Of a stretch of DNA of 64,000 nucleotides, positions 8,169 through 16,216 are shown in pieces. The position numbers and the translations under genes were made by a program. Below the pieces are notes generated by a model. That model worked only from the letters and a program-made list of their open reading frames with translations. It ran no database searches and was not told where the DNA came from. Source of the DNA: Oscillospiraceae bacterium (GTDB taxonomy: Bacteria > Bacillota > Clostridia > Oscillospirales > Ruminococcaceae); NCBI GenBank assembly GCA_017460835.1, contig JAFUAD010000063.1:1-64000 (forward strand). The letters are read 5' to 3'. How positions within the stretch are numbered: the first letter of the stretch is position 1; every line of letters starts with the position of its first letter.

Positions 8169-8241
8169 TTTCGCTTCGCACCATAATGAGCGGAGGGGCG
8201 TTTGTTTTCTCAGCCGAATATTTTGGCACGCTTGGGCGTGC
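8169..8241 (-). repeat. Dispersed element R1, copy B
   Basis: Almost identical to copy A over its length and in the same orientation, separated by 85 bp that hold the tandem 30-bp units. The pair suggests a local duplication. Confidence 0.85.
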
Positions 8242-8355
8242 AGGCGTTGGTATTCTGGATAGAAAAAGCACGCAGATTCATCAATAAATGCATATAGAGC
8301 CGATAGAGGCTTGTATGATAAATTTACCGAAACCAATTTTCAGGAGGAACAAATT

Positions 8356-8577
8356 ATGAACAGCGAGAAGATTATCAAGGTACTGGCAGATCACCTCGAA
8401 ATGGATGCTTCCGAAATCACCGAGGAGACCACCTTTGCTGATCTCGGTGTGGATTCGCTTGAGGCAGCAGAGATCATGATGGAGCTTGAGGACGAGCTGG
8501 GCATCGAGATCGACGCACAGGAGGCCGGAAAATCCGTCAAAGAGCTGATCGCATACGTTGACAGCAAACAGGGCTGA
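8356..8577 (+). CDS. acpP: Acyl carrier protein
   Basis: A 73-residue acidic protein that carries growing acyl chains on a phosphopantetheine arm. The attachment serine is S34 in GVDSLEAAE. AGGAGG at 8342-8347 lies 8 bases before ATG 8356; longer in-frame starts upstream lack a ribosome site. It is followed 5 bases later by fabK. The repeat block upstream may separate its expression from fabH. Confidence 0.97.
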   Translation: MNSEKIIKVLADHLEMDASEITEETTFADLGVDSLEAAEIMMELEDELGIEIDAQEAGKSVKELIAYVDSKQG

Positions 8578-8582
8578 TCGGG

Positions 8583-9521
8583 ATGCAGCGCACAGAGAAG
8601 CTCTGTGAGCTGCTCGGCACCCGTTACCCGCTGATGCAGGGCGGCATGGCGCATATCTCCGATGCGCGTCTTGCAGCAGCGGTCTCAAACGGCGGCGGAC
8701 TCGGCATTATCTCCGCCGCTGCGGGTGATCCCAAAAAGCTCGCAGAGGAGATTGACCTCGCCCGGAGCCTGACGGACAAGCCCTTCGGCGTCAACATCAT
8801 GCTCCGCAGCAACAATATCGCGGCGCTCGCTGCCGTGATCGCAGAGAAAAAGGTCGCAGTTGTGACCACAGGTGCGGGCAGTCCCGCAGAATTTATCCCG
8901 ATGTGGCGCGCAGCCGGCGTCAAGGTCATTCCGGTGATCTCGACCGCGGCAATGGCGCAGCTCATGCAGAAATCCGGCGCCGATGCCGTGGTGGCAGAGG
9001 GCACGGAATCCGGCGGGCATGTCGGGGAGATGACCACAATGGCACTTGTGCCGCAGGTCTGCGATGCCGTGGAAATCCCGGTGATCGCGGCGGGCGGTAT
9101 CGCGGACGGCAGAGGCTTTGCCGCGGCCGTGATGCTCGGTGCCTGCGGGGTGCAGATCGGCACGCGCTTTCTTGCGGCGACGGAATGCAGCATTCATCCC
9201 GAATACAAGGCGCGGCTCTTAAAAGCGAAAGATACGTCTACCGTTGTGACGGGAAAGCGGCTGGGGCATCCGGTCCGGAGCCTGAAATCGCCGTTTTCGC
9301 GTGCATATGCGAAGGCAGAATATACAGATATCTCCGATGAGGAGCTGGAGGCAATGGCCGTCGGCACACTGCGTGCTGCGGTCGTGGACGGCGACGCCAA
9401 AAGAGGGTGCTTCCTTGCCGGACAGATTTCCGGCCTTGTGGAAAAGGAGCAGCCCGCAGCGGAGATCATCGAGGAGATCATGGCGGGTGCGCGGGCTTTG
9501 CTCCCGGGCGGCACAAAATGA
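8583..9521 (+). CDS. fabK: Enoyl-ACP reductase II (FMN-dependent)
   Basis: 312 residues. It performs the last reduction in each elongation cycle, using FMN and NAD(P)H, and replaces FabI. The family pattern is visible: YPLMQGGMAHISDARLAAAV at the N-terminus, GTESGGHVGEM (the FMN/active-site loop) near residue 140, and AAGGIADGRG followed by GTRFLATEC for phosphate binding. It sits between acpP and fabD as in many Firmicutes clusters. FabK enzymes are naturally insensitive to triclosan. The stop codon lies within a perfect palindrome (9514-9542). Confidence 0.94.
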   Translation: MQRTEKLCELLGTRYPLMQGGMAHISDARLAAAVSNGGGLGIISAAAGDPKKLAEEIDLARSLTDKPFGVNIMLRSNNIAALAAVIAEKKVAVVTTGAGSPAEFIPMWRAAGVKVIPVISTAAMAQLMQKSGADAVVAEGTESGGHVGEMTTMALVPQVCDAVEIPVIAAGGIADGRGFAAAVMLGACGVQIGTRFLAATECSIHPEYKARLLKAKDTSTVVTGKRLGHPVRSLKSPFSRAYAKAEYTDISDEELEAMAVGTLRAAVVDGDAKRGCFLAGQISGLVEKEQPAAEIIEEIMAGARALLPGGTK

Positions 9522-9542
9522 TATCACAGTGATATCATTTTG
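9514..9542. terminator. 29-base perfect palindrome over the fabK stop codon
   Basis: CAAAATGATATCAC and its exact reverse complement flank a single A. The 14-bp arms include the last Lys codon and stop of fabK, and the right arm ends in TTTTG. It may be a weak terminator, an mRNA-stabilising hairpin or a protein-binding dyad. Confidence 0.5.
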
Positions 9543-9595
9543 TATCCCGCAGATTTCTTGTCCCAATCAAATCTCATTATACTTTTATAGTGGGA

Positions 9596-9644
9596 GTCCA
9601 GAGGGATAGTCCCTTAAGCGGGGTATGGGGCAGAGCCCCATTAT
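9596..9644. repeat. Two short hairpins upstream of fabD
   Basis: AGGGATAGTCCCT and GGGGCAGAGCCCC stand 15 bases apart in the 168-base gap between fabK and fabD. The GGGGTATGGGGCAGAGCCCC phrase resembles a short palindromic intergenic repeat; a related phrase (GGGGTCTTAGGGGCAGCGCC) occurs at 54965-54983. No strong promoter is seen in the gap. Confidence 0.45.
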
Positions 9645-9689
9645 CAATCCATCGGAGATACCCTTATTCTATCAAACGGAGGTCCCAGA

Positions 9690-10613
9690 ATGGGAAAAAT
9701 TGCATTTTTATTCGCCGGACAGGGTGCGCAGTACAGCGGCATGGGCGAATCGCTCTACACGGAAAGCAGCGCGGCAAAGGCGCTCTACACGGCGGCGGAG
9801 GCAATCCGCCCGGGCACAATGGCGCAGTCCTTCTCCGGAACCGATGAGGAGCTGAAAAAGACCGAAAATACGCAGCCCTGCCTGTATCTGGTTGATCTGG
9901 CTGCGGCGCTTGCGCTGGAGGAAGCGGGCATTCATGCGGACGCGGCGGCGGGCTTTTCGCTCGGCGAGATCGCGGCGCTCGGCTTTGCGGGGGTCTATTC
10001 CGCAGAGGACGGCTTCCGCATTGTCTCGAAGCGCGGCGCATGCATGCAGGAGGCGGCGGAGGCGGCCGATACCGCGATGTGCGCGGTCGTGAAGCTCGAC
10101 GCGGAAACCGTTGCCAATGCGGCGGCGGAATTTGAGCAGCTCTATGCCGTCAATTTCAACTGCCCCGGCCAGACGGTCGTCTCCGGATTAAAGAGCAGCA
10201 TGCCGGGCTTTACCGCAAGGGTCAAGGAGCTCGGCGGCAGGGCGATTCCGCTCGCAGTCAGCGCGGCATTCCATTCGCCGTTCATGAACGGTGCGGCGGA
10301 AAAATTCGGAGAGGCGCTGAAGGCGTATTCCTTCGCGGCGCCGCGGATCCCTGTCTATGCGAATCTCAATGCACAGCCCTATGCCCCTGCGCAGATTCCG
10401 CAGACCATGCAGCAGCAGATTTGCAGCCCGGTACGCTGGCAGACCACAATCGAAGCGATGATCGCGGACGGCTTCACCGATTTCATCGAGGTCGGCGCGG
10501 GAAAGACCCTCAGCGGGCTTGTGAAGAAAATCTCCGCAGATGTGCGCATTTTCAATGTGCAGGATGCGGAATCGCTCGCAGAAACAGTGAAGGCGGTGAA
10601 GGAATCATGCTGA
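9690..10613 (+). CDS. fabD: Malonyl-CoA:ACP transacylase
   Basis: Moves malonyl groups from CoA to ACP. 307 residues, with FLFAGQGAQYSGMG at the N-terminus, the nucleophile S90 in AGFSLGEIAAL and H195 in AAFHSPFM. GGAGG lies about 9 bases before ATG 9690. It overlaps fabG by 7 bases, indicating coupled translation. Confidence 0.96.
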   Translation: MGKIAFLFAGQGAQYSGMGESLYTESSAAKALYTAAEAIRPGTMAQSFSGTDEELKKTENTQPCLYLVDLAAALALEEAGIHADAAAGFSLGEIAALGFAGVYSAEDGFRIVSKRGACMQEAAEAADTAMCAVVKLDAETVANAAAEFEQLYAVNFNCPGQTVVSGLKSSMPGFTARVKELGGRAIPLAVSAAFHSPFMNGAAEKFGEALKAYSFAAPRIPVYANLNAQPYAPAQIPQTMQQQICSPVRWQTTIEAMIADGFTDFIEVGAGKTLSGLVKKISADVRIFNVQDAESLAETVKAVKESC

Positions 10614-11341
10614 ACGGAAGGACTGCGCTCGTCACGGGCGGCGCAAGAGGCATCGGCGCGGCGATCTGCAAAAAGCTCGCCTCCCTCGGCGCGGATATCG
10701 CAATCGCGGCACTCGAACGAAATGAGCAGAGCGATGCGCTGGAGCAGGAAATCATGTCGCAGTACGGCGTAAGGGCAAAGACCTACGCCTGCGATGTGTC
10801 GGATGCGGATGCCTGCAAGGAGACCGTCAAGCAGGTGCTCGCGGATTTCGGCAATGTCACAATCCTCGTGAACAACGCCGGCATCACCAGAGATACGCTG
10901 ATTCTTTCGATGAAGGAAGCGGATTTCGATGCCGTGCTGAATACCAATCTCAAGGGCACATTCAATATGACACAGGCATGCTACCGCACGTTCATGAAGC
11001 AGAAATACGGCAAGGTCATCAATCTGGCCTCTGTCTCGGCGCTGCTCGGCACGGCGGGCCAGGCGAACTATGCCGCCTCGAAGGCGGGTGTCATCGCGCT
11101 GACGAAGGTCACGGCGAGAGAGCTCGCTTCGCGCAATGTCACCTGCAATGCGATCGCGCCGGGCTTCATCGCGACTGACATGACAAAGGGGCTGGAGGAT
11201 CAGTACATCGGCCAGATTCCGATGAAGCGCGCCGGAACCCCGGAGGATGTCGCAAATCTCGCCGCATTCCTCGCCTCGCCGGAATCCGACTACCTGACCG
11301 GCACTGTTATCCGCATCGACGGCGGACTCGCGATTTCCTGA
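10607..11341 (+). CDS. fabG: 3-oxoacyl-ACP reductase
   Basis: NADPH-dependent short-chain dehydrogenase that reduces 3-oxoacyl-ACP. 244 residues, with TGGARGIG cofactor loop (residues 10-17), NNAG (89-92), S142 and the Y155-x3-K159 pair in NYAASKAG. ATG 10607 is chosen because it gives the standard FabG N-terminus and overlaps the end of fabD; the open frame further upstream lies within fabD. The C-terminal DYLTGTVIRIDGGL is typical. Confidence 0.96.
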   Translation: MLNGRTALVTGGARGIGAAICKKLASLGADIAIAALERNEQSDALEQEIMSQYGVRAKTYACDVSDADACKETVKQVLADFGNVTILVNNAGITRDTLILSMKEADFDAVLNTNLKGTFNMTQACYRTFMKQKYGKVINLASVSALLGTAGQANYAASKAGVIALTKVTARELASRNVTCNAIAPGFIATDMTKGLEDQYIGQIPMKRAGTPEDVANLAAFLASPESDYLTGTVIRIDGGLAIS

Positions 11342-11368
11342 AAAATGCATTCCACGGAGGAACCTGAT

Positions 11369-12607
11369 ATGAACAGAAGAGTTGTTGTAACGGGGCTCGG
11401 GGCGATCACGCCGCTGGGCAACGATGTTGCGAGCTACTGGGACGGGCTGAAAAACGGCAGAAACGGCATCGGCCCGATCACGCGCTTTGACGCCTCGGGG
11501 CTGAAGGCGCAGCTTGCCGCAGAGGTCAAGGACTTCAACCCGAAGGATTACATGGAGCCAAAGGAGGTTCGCCAGACTGACCGCTATGAGCAGTATGCAC
11601 TCGCGGCGGCACAGCAGGCGCTGGACGACTCCGGCATCAGCGGAAAGATCGAGCCCGACCGCCTCGGCGTGTACTTCGGCTCCGGCATCGGCGGCTTCGA
11701 GACCTTTGTCAATGAGCACAACAACCTGCTGACACGCGGTCCGCAGCGCGTTTCGCCCTTTTTCATCACCAAAATGATCGCCAATATGGCGGCCGGCATG
11801 ATCGCGATTCATGCGGGCGCAAACGGCCCGTGCCTCGATGTCACGACTGCCTGCGCGACCGGTACAAACGCGATCGGCGAGGCGATGCGGGCAATCCGCC
11901 ACGGCTATGCCGACGCGATGATCGCGGGCGGCGCGGATGCGGTCATTCATGAGCTGGCAATGTCCGGCTTCATCAACTGCATGGCGCTCACCGAGAGCAG
12001 CGATAAGGATGCCGCCTCGATTCCCTTTGACAAGCGCAGAAACGGCTTTGTCATGGGCGAGGGCGCGGGCGCGCTGATCCTTGAGGAATATGAGCACGCA
12101 AAGGCACGCGGCGCAAAAATCTATGCGGAAATCGCAGGCTACGGCAGCACTTGCGATGCATTCCATGTCACAGCGCCGGATGGCGAGGCGAAGGCTTCCG
12201 CAAAGGCAATCGCGGATGCGCTCGCGGAGACCGGGCTCGACTGCCCCGCGGGCGAAATCTATATCAATGCACACGGCACCAGCACCCCGCTGAATGATAA
12301 AACTGAGACGCTGGCAATCAAAAAGGCGTTCGGCGAGGAGAAGGCAAGGGCGCTGCATGTCAGCTCGACCAAGTCCATGACCGGACACCTGCTCGGTGCG
12401 GCCGGCGCGATCGAGGCGATCGCTGCCGTCAAGGCGCTGGAGCAGAATCTCGTGCCGCCGACGATCAATTACAAGGAAGCAGACCCCGAATGCGACCTTG
12501 ATATCACGCCGAACAATGCCGTCGAAACGCCGCTCAGCATGGCGCTCTCGACCTCGCTCGGCTTCGGCGGGCATAATGCCTGCATCGCGTTCATCAAAGC
12601 GGAGTAA
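11369..12607 (+). CDS. fabF: 3-oxoacyl-ACP synthase II
   Basis: Elongating condensing enzyme, 412 residues. Catalytic C162 lies in DVTTACATGTNAIG; the two histidines are in INAHGTSTPLND and TGHLLGAAGA. ATG 11369 follows GGAGG by 9 bases and gives the usual start MNRRVVVTG; an in-frame ATG at 11345 is less likely. Thirty bases separate it from fabG. A long repeat block follows before fabZ. Confidence 0.96.
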   Translation: MNRRVVVTGLGAITPLGNDVASYWDGLKNGRNGIGPITRFDASGLKAQLAAEVKDFNPKDYMEPKEVRQTDRYEQYALAAAQQALDDSGISGKIEPDRLGVYFGSGIGGFETFVNEHNNLLTRGPQRVSPFFITKMIANMAAGMIAIHAGANGPCLDVTTACATGTNAIGEAMRAIRHGYADAMIAGGADAVIHELAMSGFINCMALTESSDKDAASIPFDKRRNGFVMGEGAGALILEEYEHAKARGAKIYAEIAGYGSTCDAFHVTAPDGEAKASAKAIADALAETGLDCPAGEIYINAHGTSTPLNDKTETLAIKKAFGEEKARALHVSSTKSMTGHLLGAAGAIEAIAAVKALEQNLVPPTINYKEADPECDLDITPNNAVETPLSMALSTSLGFGGHNACIAFIKAE

Positions 12608-12750
12608 GAATAAGGTTTTTTTGTATTTTCTGTTCGGGAGTCCTGCATTTTTTGCTCTCTGCGGGATTCGGGCATGGAAAGCGGCGAATTGTAATAATGC
12701 GCTTTTCACATGTTTGTCCGACATATCCTTTTCATGGGCGCAGGGGCGCG

Positions 12751-12834
12751 AACCTGAGAGAGAACCACAAGAGAGGGGAGAGAGCGCTCGCTTCGCTCGC
12801 TTATTCTCTCCCCTCTCTTAAGGTTCCCTCTCAG
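12751..12834. repeat. Long-hairpin element R2, copy 1
   Basis: The arms CTGAGAGAGAACC and GGTTCCCTCTCAG pair except for one base, and inside them AGAGAGGGGAGAGA pairs with a matching pyrimidine run. The top is formed by GCGCTCGCTTCGCTCGC. A second copy lies at 48376-48459. Together with R3 and R1 it forms the same module in both places, though in a different order. Confidence 0.8.
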
Positions 12835-12846
12835 AGCGGGCAGTGC

Positions 12847-12923
12847 CCGCTGCCGATACAGCAAAGCGCCGTCTTGGCAAACTGCTCTACATAAATTTTC
12901 TTCTCGCCTGTTGGTGATTGGGC
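12847..12923. repeat. Repeat module R3, copy 1
   Basis: GCTGCCGATACAGCAAAGCG, then a variable part, then TTCTTCTCGCCTGTTG. The same pair of blocks occurs at 48178-48255, also directly followed by an R1 element. It contains no coding sequence. Confidence 0.75.
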
Positions 12924-12939
12924 GTAATCCTCATCGCCT

Positions 12940-13019
12940 GCACGCGAAAGCGTGCCAAAATATTCGGCTGGGAAAAGAACCTCGCCTCAGCTTATTATGG
13001 TGCGAAGCGAATTGGCAGC
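12940..13019 (+). repeat. Dispersed element R1, copy C
   Basis: Starts with the hairpin GCACGCGAAAGCGTGC (its stem conserved although the loop differs from other copies), then CCAAAATATTCGGCTG and the TTATTATGGTGCGAAGCGAA end. The loop change with an intact stem suggests the fold matters. Two G+C-rich palindromes follow it up to the fabZ ribosome site. Confidence 0.85.
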
Positions 13020-13082
13020 CGGCACTGCCGGCCGAAGCCAAAATGGAGGCGGGCACTGCCCGCCGGAAACGGAGGAATCTAC

Positions 13083-13517
13083 ATGAATCGCACAGAGATC
13101 ATGGAGCTGCTGCCGCACCGCAACAGCATGCTCTTGCTGGATGAAGCAGAGCTGATCGACGGTGCTGCGCACGGAAAAAAGAAAATCGAAGGCACGGAAT
13201 GGTTCCTCGACGGGCATTTTCCGGGACACCCGGTCGTACCGGGGGTCATTCTGTGCGAGATCATGGCGCAGTCTGTCTGCGTCTGCCTGGAACGGCAGCC
13301 GGACGGCTCGCAGCCGCTGACGCTGTTTGCCGGGCTCGATAAGGTGCGCTTCAAGCATCCGGTCGTGCCGGGCGATGTCTTTGAGACAAAATGCGAAATT
13401 ACAAGAGCAAAGGCGCCCTTCTATTTTGCAAAGGGAGAGGGCTATGTTGACGGAAAGCTCTGCGTAAAGGCGGAATTTTCCTTTGTGGTTCAGCCGAAGG
13501 AGGAGGCAGCGGTATGA
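13083..13517 (+). CDS. fabZ: 3-hydroxyacyl-ACP dehydratase
   Basis: Hot-dog fold dehydratase, 144 residues. The signature HFPGHPVVPGVILCE carries catalytic H45 and E59. ATG 13083 has GGAGG about 9 bases upstream; the frame is open further upstream but only through repeat DNA. Its stop overlaps the accD start (ATGA). Confidence 0.95.
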   Translation: MNRTEIMELLPHRNSMLLLDEAELIDGAAHGKKKIEGTEWFLDGHFPGHPVVPGVILCEIMAQSVCVCLERQPDGSQPLTLFAGLDKVRFKHPVVPGDVFETKCEITRAKAPFYFAKGEGYVDGKLCVKAEFSFVVQPKEEAAV

Positions 13518-14338
13518 GCGGGATCCGGGACTTCTTTACCTCGATTACCAAGGGCAGCGCGGAACAGCAGCCGCCCCGTGTCTGCAAGAGCTGCGGCGCG
13601 GAGATCGCGTATGCGGACTATGTGGAAAATCACTGCATCTGCCCCGAATGCGGCACCTACTTCCGGATGCGCGCCGTCGAGCGGCTGAAGGCGACCGTCG
13701 ATGCGGGCAGCTTCCAGGAGATCGACAAAAAGCTGAAATCCAAAGACCCGATCAAATTCCCGGACTATGCACAGAAGCTCGATAAGGCCGAAAAGGCAAG
13801 CGGGCTCAATGAGGGCGTCCTCTGCGGAACAGCGAAGATCGAGGGCAATGACACGGCGCTGTTTGTAATGGACTCCGCCTTTATGATGGGCAGCATGGGC
13901 ACGGTCGTCGGCGAGAAGATCACCAGACTTTTTGAAAAGGCCACCGCGCAGAATCTGCCGGTCGTCGGCTTTATCACATCGGGCGGCGCGAGAATGCAGG
14001 AGGGCATCTTCTCCCTCATGCAGATGGCAAAGGTCTCCGGTGCGGTCAAGCGCCATTCGGAGGCGGGACTGCTCTATATCGCCGTTCTGACCGACCCGAC
14101 CACCGGCGGCATCACCGCGAGCTTTGCCATGCAGGGCGATATCATCATCGCGGAGCCGAAGGCGCTGATCGGATTTGCCGGGCAGCGCGTCATCGAGCAG
14201 ACAACCGGCGAAAAGCTCCCTGCCGGCTTCCAGCGTGCAGAATTTCAGCTTGAGCACGGCTTTGTCGATCTGATCGAGGAGCGCCCGCGCATGACCTACA
14301 CCCTCGCAAAGCTGCTCGCACTGCATAAGCATGTGTGA
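13514..14338 (+). CDS. accD: Acetyl-CoA carboxylase carboxyltransferase, beta subunit
   Basis: 274 residues, the normal length. The N-terminal zinc ribbon is complete (C24, C27, C43, C46). The crotonase-like core shows SGGARMQEG and GGITASFAMQGD. With AccA it transfers the carboxyl group from biotin to acetyl-CoA to make malonyl-CoA. It overlaps fabZ by 4 bases and the next gene by 8. The biotin carrier (accB) and biotin carboxylase (accC) genes that usually stand next to it are not in this window. Confidence 0.95.
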   Translation: MSGIRDFFTSITKGSAEQQPPRVCKSCGAEIAYADYVENHCICPECGTYFRMRAVERLKATVDAGSFQEIDKKLKSKDPIKFPDYAQKLDKAEKASGLNEGVLCGTAKIEGNDTALFVMDSAFMMGSMGTVVGEKITRLFEKATAQNLPVVGFITSGGARMQEGIFSLMQMAKVSGAVKRHSEAGLLYIAVLTDPTTGGITASFAMQGDIIIAEPKALIGFAGQRVIEQTTGEKLPAGFQRAEFQLEHGFVDLIEERPRMTYTLAKLLALHKHV

Positions 14339-14921
14339 GATTCCGGAAGCCCTTCGCAGGCATTTCGAGCGGAAAAACGCCCGGTTCGCAGAACGGCATC
14401 TTGGCGCAAGACAGTACACCGGCAATGCCGGTACGATATCTTATCCGTATACTGCATACCGCGAATCCGGCTGGGGCGCATTTCTGGAGCTGTTCTCGAT
14501 TCTTGCGTTTATCGCGGGAGCCGGCGCCGGTTTTGTGATGCTCTCGGATGCCGGTCATCTGTGGCAGGTCTTTGCCGTGCTCGCCGCGCTGTTCATCGGC
14601 AAATTACTCCTCTCCGAACTGGCGAGAATCGTCAACAATGCACATGTCCGGTATAAAATCCGGCATCACGCTGATTATGCAGAGTATTTTGCATTCATGT
14701 ATCCCGCGCAGGAGCATCTTTGCCGGGAACTTAATGAAATCTATGCGGCAAATCCGGATGCGGATCCGGAGCTGCGTGTCCGGCTTCAGATGAAGCTGGA
14801 GGAGCGGGACGATTCCCGTATGAAAAAGGTCATTCTGATTCTCGGACTGGGATTTCTTATTCTTGTCCTCATTGCGGCAGTTGCAGGCTGCATCTGGGTA
14901 CAGCATTATCTGGAAGAATAA
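14331..14921 (+). CDS. Unknown membrane protein between accD and accA
   Basis: 196 residues with two neighbouring membrane helices at about 50-73 and 76-97, a basic/acidic cytoplasmic part, and a third helix at 166-188 near the C-terminus. It starts 8 bases before the accD stop and ends 24 bases before accA, so it is translated with the carboxyltransferase subunits. No family is recognised. The position suggests a membrane link or simple hitch-hiking; the sequence does not decide. Confidence 0.75.
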   Translation: MCEIPEALRRHFERKNARFAERHLGARQYTGNAGTISYPYTAYRESGWGAFLELFSILAFIAGAGAGFVMLSDAGHLWQVFAVLAALFIGKLLLSELARIVNNAHVRYKIRHHADYAEYFAFMYPAQEHLCRELNEIYAANPDADPELRVRLQMKLEERDDSRMKKVILILGLGFLILVLIAAVAGCIWVQHYLEE

Positions 14922-14944
14922 ACGGAAAGGCAGGGATTCCTCAA

Positions 14945-15742
14945 ATGGCAAAGGCTGACAGCATTACCGCCTATGAGCGCGTTCAGGCGGCACGCAACGG
15001 CAAGCGCCCGATGGGTTCTTATTATATTGAGCATATGGTCGATGATTTTGTCGAGCTGCACGGTGACCGGCGCTTCGGCGATGACGCGGCGATCGTCGCG
15101 GGCATCGGCTATATCAACCGCATCCCCGTTACTGTCATCGCGATGGAGCGCGGCGAGACCATCGAGGAGCGCATGAAGCGCAATTTCGGCTGCCCGGAGC
15201 CCGAGGGCTACCGCAAGGCGCTCCGCCTGATGAAGGAGGCGGAAAAATTCCACAGACCGGTCATCTGCTTCATCGGAAGCTCCGGCGCTTACTGCGGCAT
15301 TGATGCCGAGGAGCGCGGGCAGGGGCTTGCCATTGCAGAAAACCTTTATGAGATGATGGGGCTCAAAACGCCGATCATTTCCGTGATCGTCGGGGAGGGC
15401 GGCAGCGGCGGCGCACTCGCGCTCGGTGTCTGCGATACTGCGATCATGCTCGAAAATGCCGTATATTCGGTCATTTCGCCGGAGGGCTGCGCGAGCATTC
15501 TCTGGAAGGATGCGACAAAGGCGCCCGATGCGGCGGAGCACCTAAAGCTCACATCATACGATCTGCTGAAATTTGAGGTGATCGAGAAGATCATCCGTGA
15601 GGAGGGGAAGTCTGAGCGGGAAATCTGCTCGGCACTCAAGCGCTTCCTGCTGGATGAGATCATGCGGCTGCAAACACTGCCGATCCCGGAGCTGCTGGAT
15701 GAGCGCTATGAAAAATTCCGCAAGATCGGCGCATTCCGGTGA
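14945..15742 (+). CDS. accA: Acetyl-CoA carboxylase carboxyltransferase, alpha subunit
   Basis: 265 residues, the Firmicutes length. Visible blocks are MGSYYIEHMVDDFVELHGDR, GYRKALRLMKEAEKFHRPV, AYCGIDAEERGQ and IVGEGGSGGALALG, the oxyanion and CoA-binding loops. The loop usually reading DTPGAYPG in other bacteria is GSSGAYCG here, a change seen in part of the family. An intrinsic terminator follows 14 bases after the stop and closes the locus. Confidence 0.95.
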   Translation: MAKADSITAYERVQAARNGKRPMGSYYIEHMVDDFVELHGDRRFGDDAAIVAGIGYINRIPVTVIAMERGETIEERMKRNFGCPEPEGYRKALRLMKEAEKFHRPVICFIGSSGAYCGIDAEERGQGLAIAENLYEMMGLKTPIISVIVGEGGSGGALALGVCDTAIMLENAVYSVISPEGCASILWKDATKAPDAAEHLKLTSYDLLKFEVIEKIIREEGKSEREICSALKRFLLDEIMRLQTLPIPELLDERYEKFRKIGAFR

Positions 15743-15755
15743 TATGTAATCTGCG

Positions 15756-15793
15756 ATGCCATAGAACTCTGAAAAGGGCTCTATGGCATTTTT
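15756..15793 (+). terminator. Intrinsic terminator of the fatty acid locus
   Basis: ATGCCATAGA (15756-15765) pairs perfectly with TCTATGGCAT (15780-15789), then TTTTG. Confidence 0.8.
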
Positions 15794-15822
15794 GCCGGCC
15801 GGCAGTGCCGGCACTGCCGGCT

Positions 15823-15902
15823 GCACGCCCAAGCGTGCCAAAATATTCGGCTGAGAAAAAACACTCGGCTTATCTTATTATGGTGCGAAGCGAATTGGCA
15901 GC
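15823..15902 (+). repeat. Dispersed element R1, copy D
   Basis: Full-length copy: GCACGCCCAAGCGTGC hairpin, CCAAAATATTCGGCTGAGAA, then the TTATTATGGTGCGAAGCGAA end. Preceded by nested GGCAGTGCC and GGCACTGCC palindromes. Confidence 0.88.
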
Positions 15903-15915
15903 GGGGGCTCCCCGC

Positions 15916-15990
15916 GGCAGCACACTCCTGTGCTGTGTCCTGAATAAGATTGGGAGCATGCAACAAGAAACCCGCGAAGCCAAAATGGAG
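15916..15990 (+). repeat. Repeat module R4, copy 1
   Basis: GGCAGCACACTCCTGTGCTG forms a hairpin and is followed by GTCCTGAAT, GGGAGCATG and AAACCCGCGAAGCCAAAA. A second copy lies at 27668-27740. In both places R4 sits beside an R1 element. Confidence 0.75.
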
Positions 15991-16006
15991 GCCGGCACTG
16001 CCGGCT

Positions 16007-16083
16007 GCACGCCCAAGCGTGCCAAAATATTCGGCTGAGAAAAAACACTCGGCTTATCTTATTATGGTGCGAAGCGAAATGGA
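16007..16083 (+). repeat. Dispersed element R1, copy E
   Basis: Nearly identical to copy D from the hairpin to GGTGCGAAGCGAA. The two copies frame the R4 module, so the whole block may have arisen by duplication of R1 with its flanks. Confidence 0.88.
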
Positions 16084-16116
16084 GGCGGGCACTTGTGTAT
16101 TTTTTCTGCATTTCAC

Positions 16117-16145
16117 TTGACAACTGCGCGAAATTATGGTATGAT
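16117..16145 (+). promoter_or_regulatory. Sigma-A promoter of the 292-residue protein gene
   Basis: TTGACA at 16117-16122, TATGAT at 16140-16145, 17-base spacer. It starts 33 bases after the end of repeat copy E. Confidence 0.8.
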
Positions 16146-16216
16146 AAACTAAATGCCGGATGACGCGGATTTTCTGCGCCGATTCCGGGAAAACCGCTCG
16201 CTAAGGAGGCACAGTC

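Noticed and set aside
7981-8250. CRISPR array between fabH and acpP
   Set aside because: The units differ in length and spacing, spacers are not unique, and no cas genes are present.
10379-12724. A 781-codon open frame on the minus strand across fabD, fabG and fabF
   Set aside because: It is fully antisense to three certain genes in a G+C-rich region where opposite-strand frames stay open by codon bias. Its Arg/Cys/His-rich translation resembles no protein.
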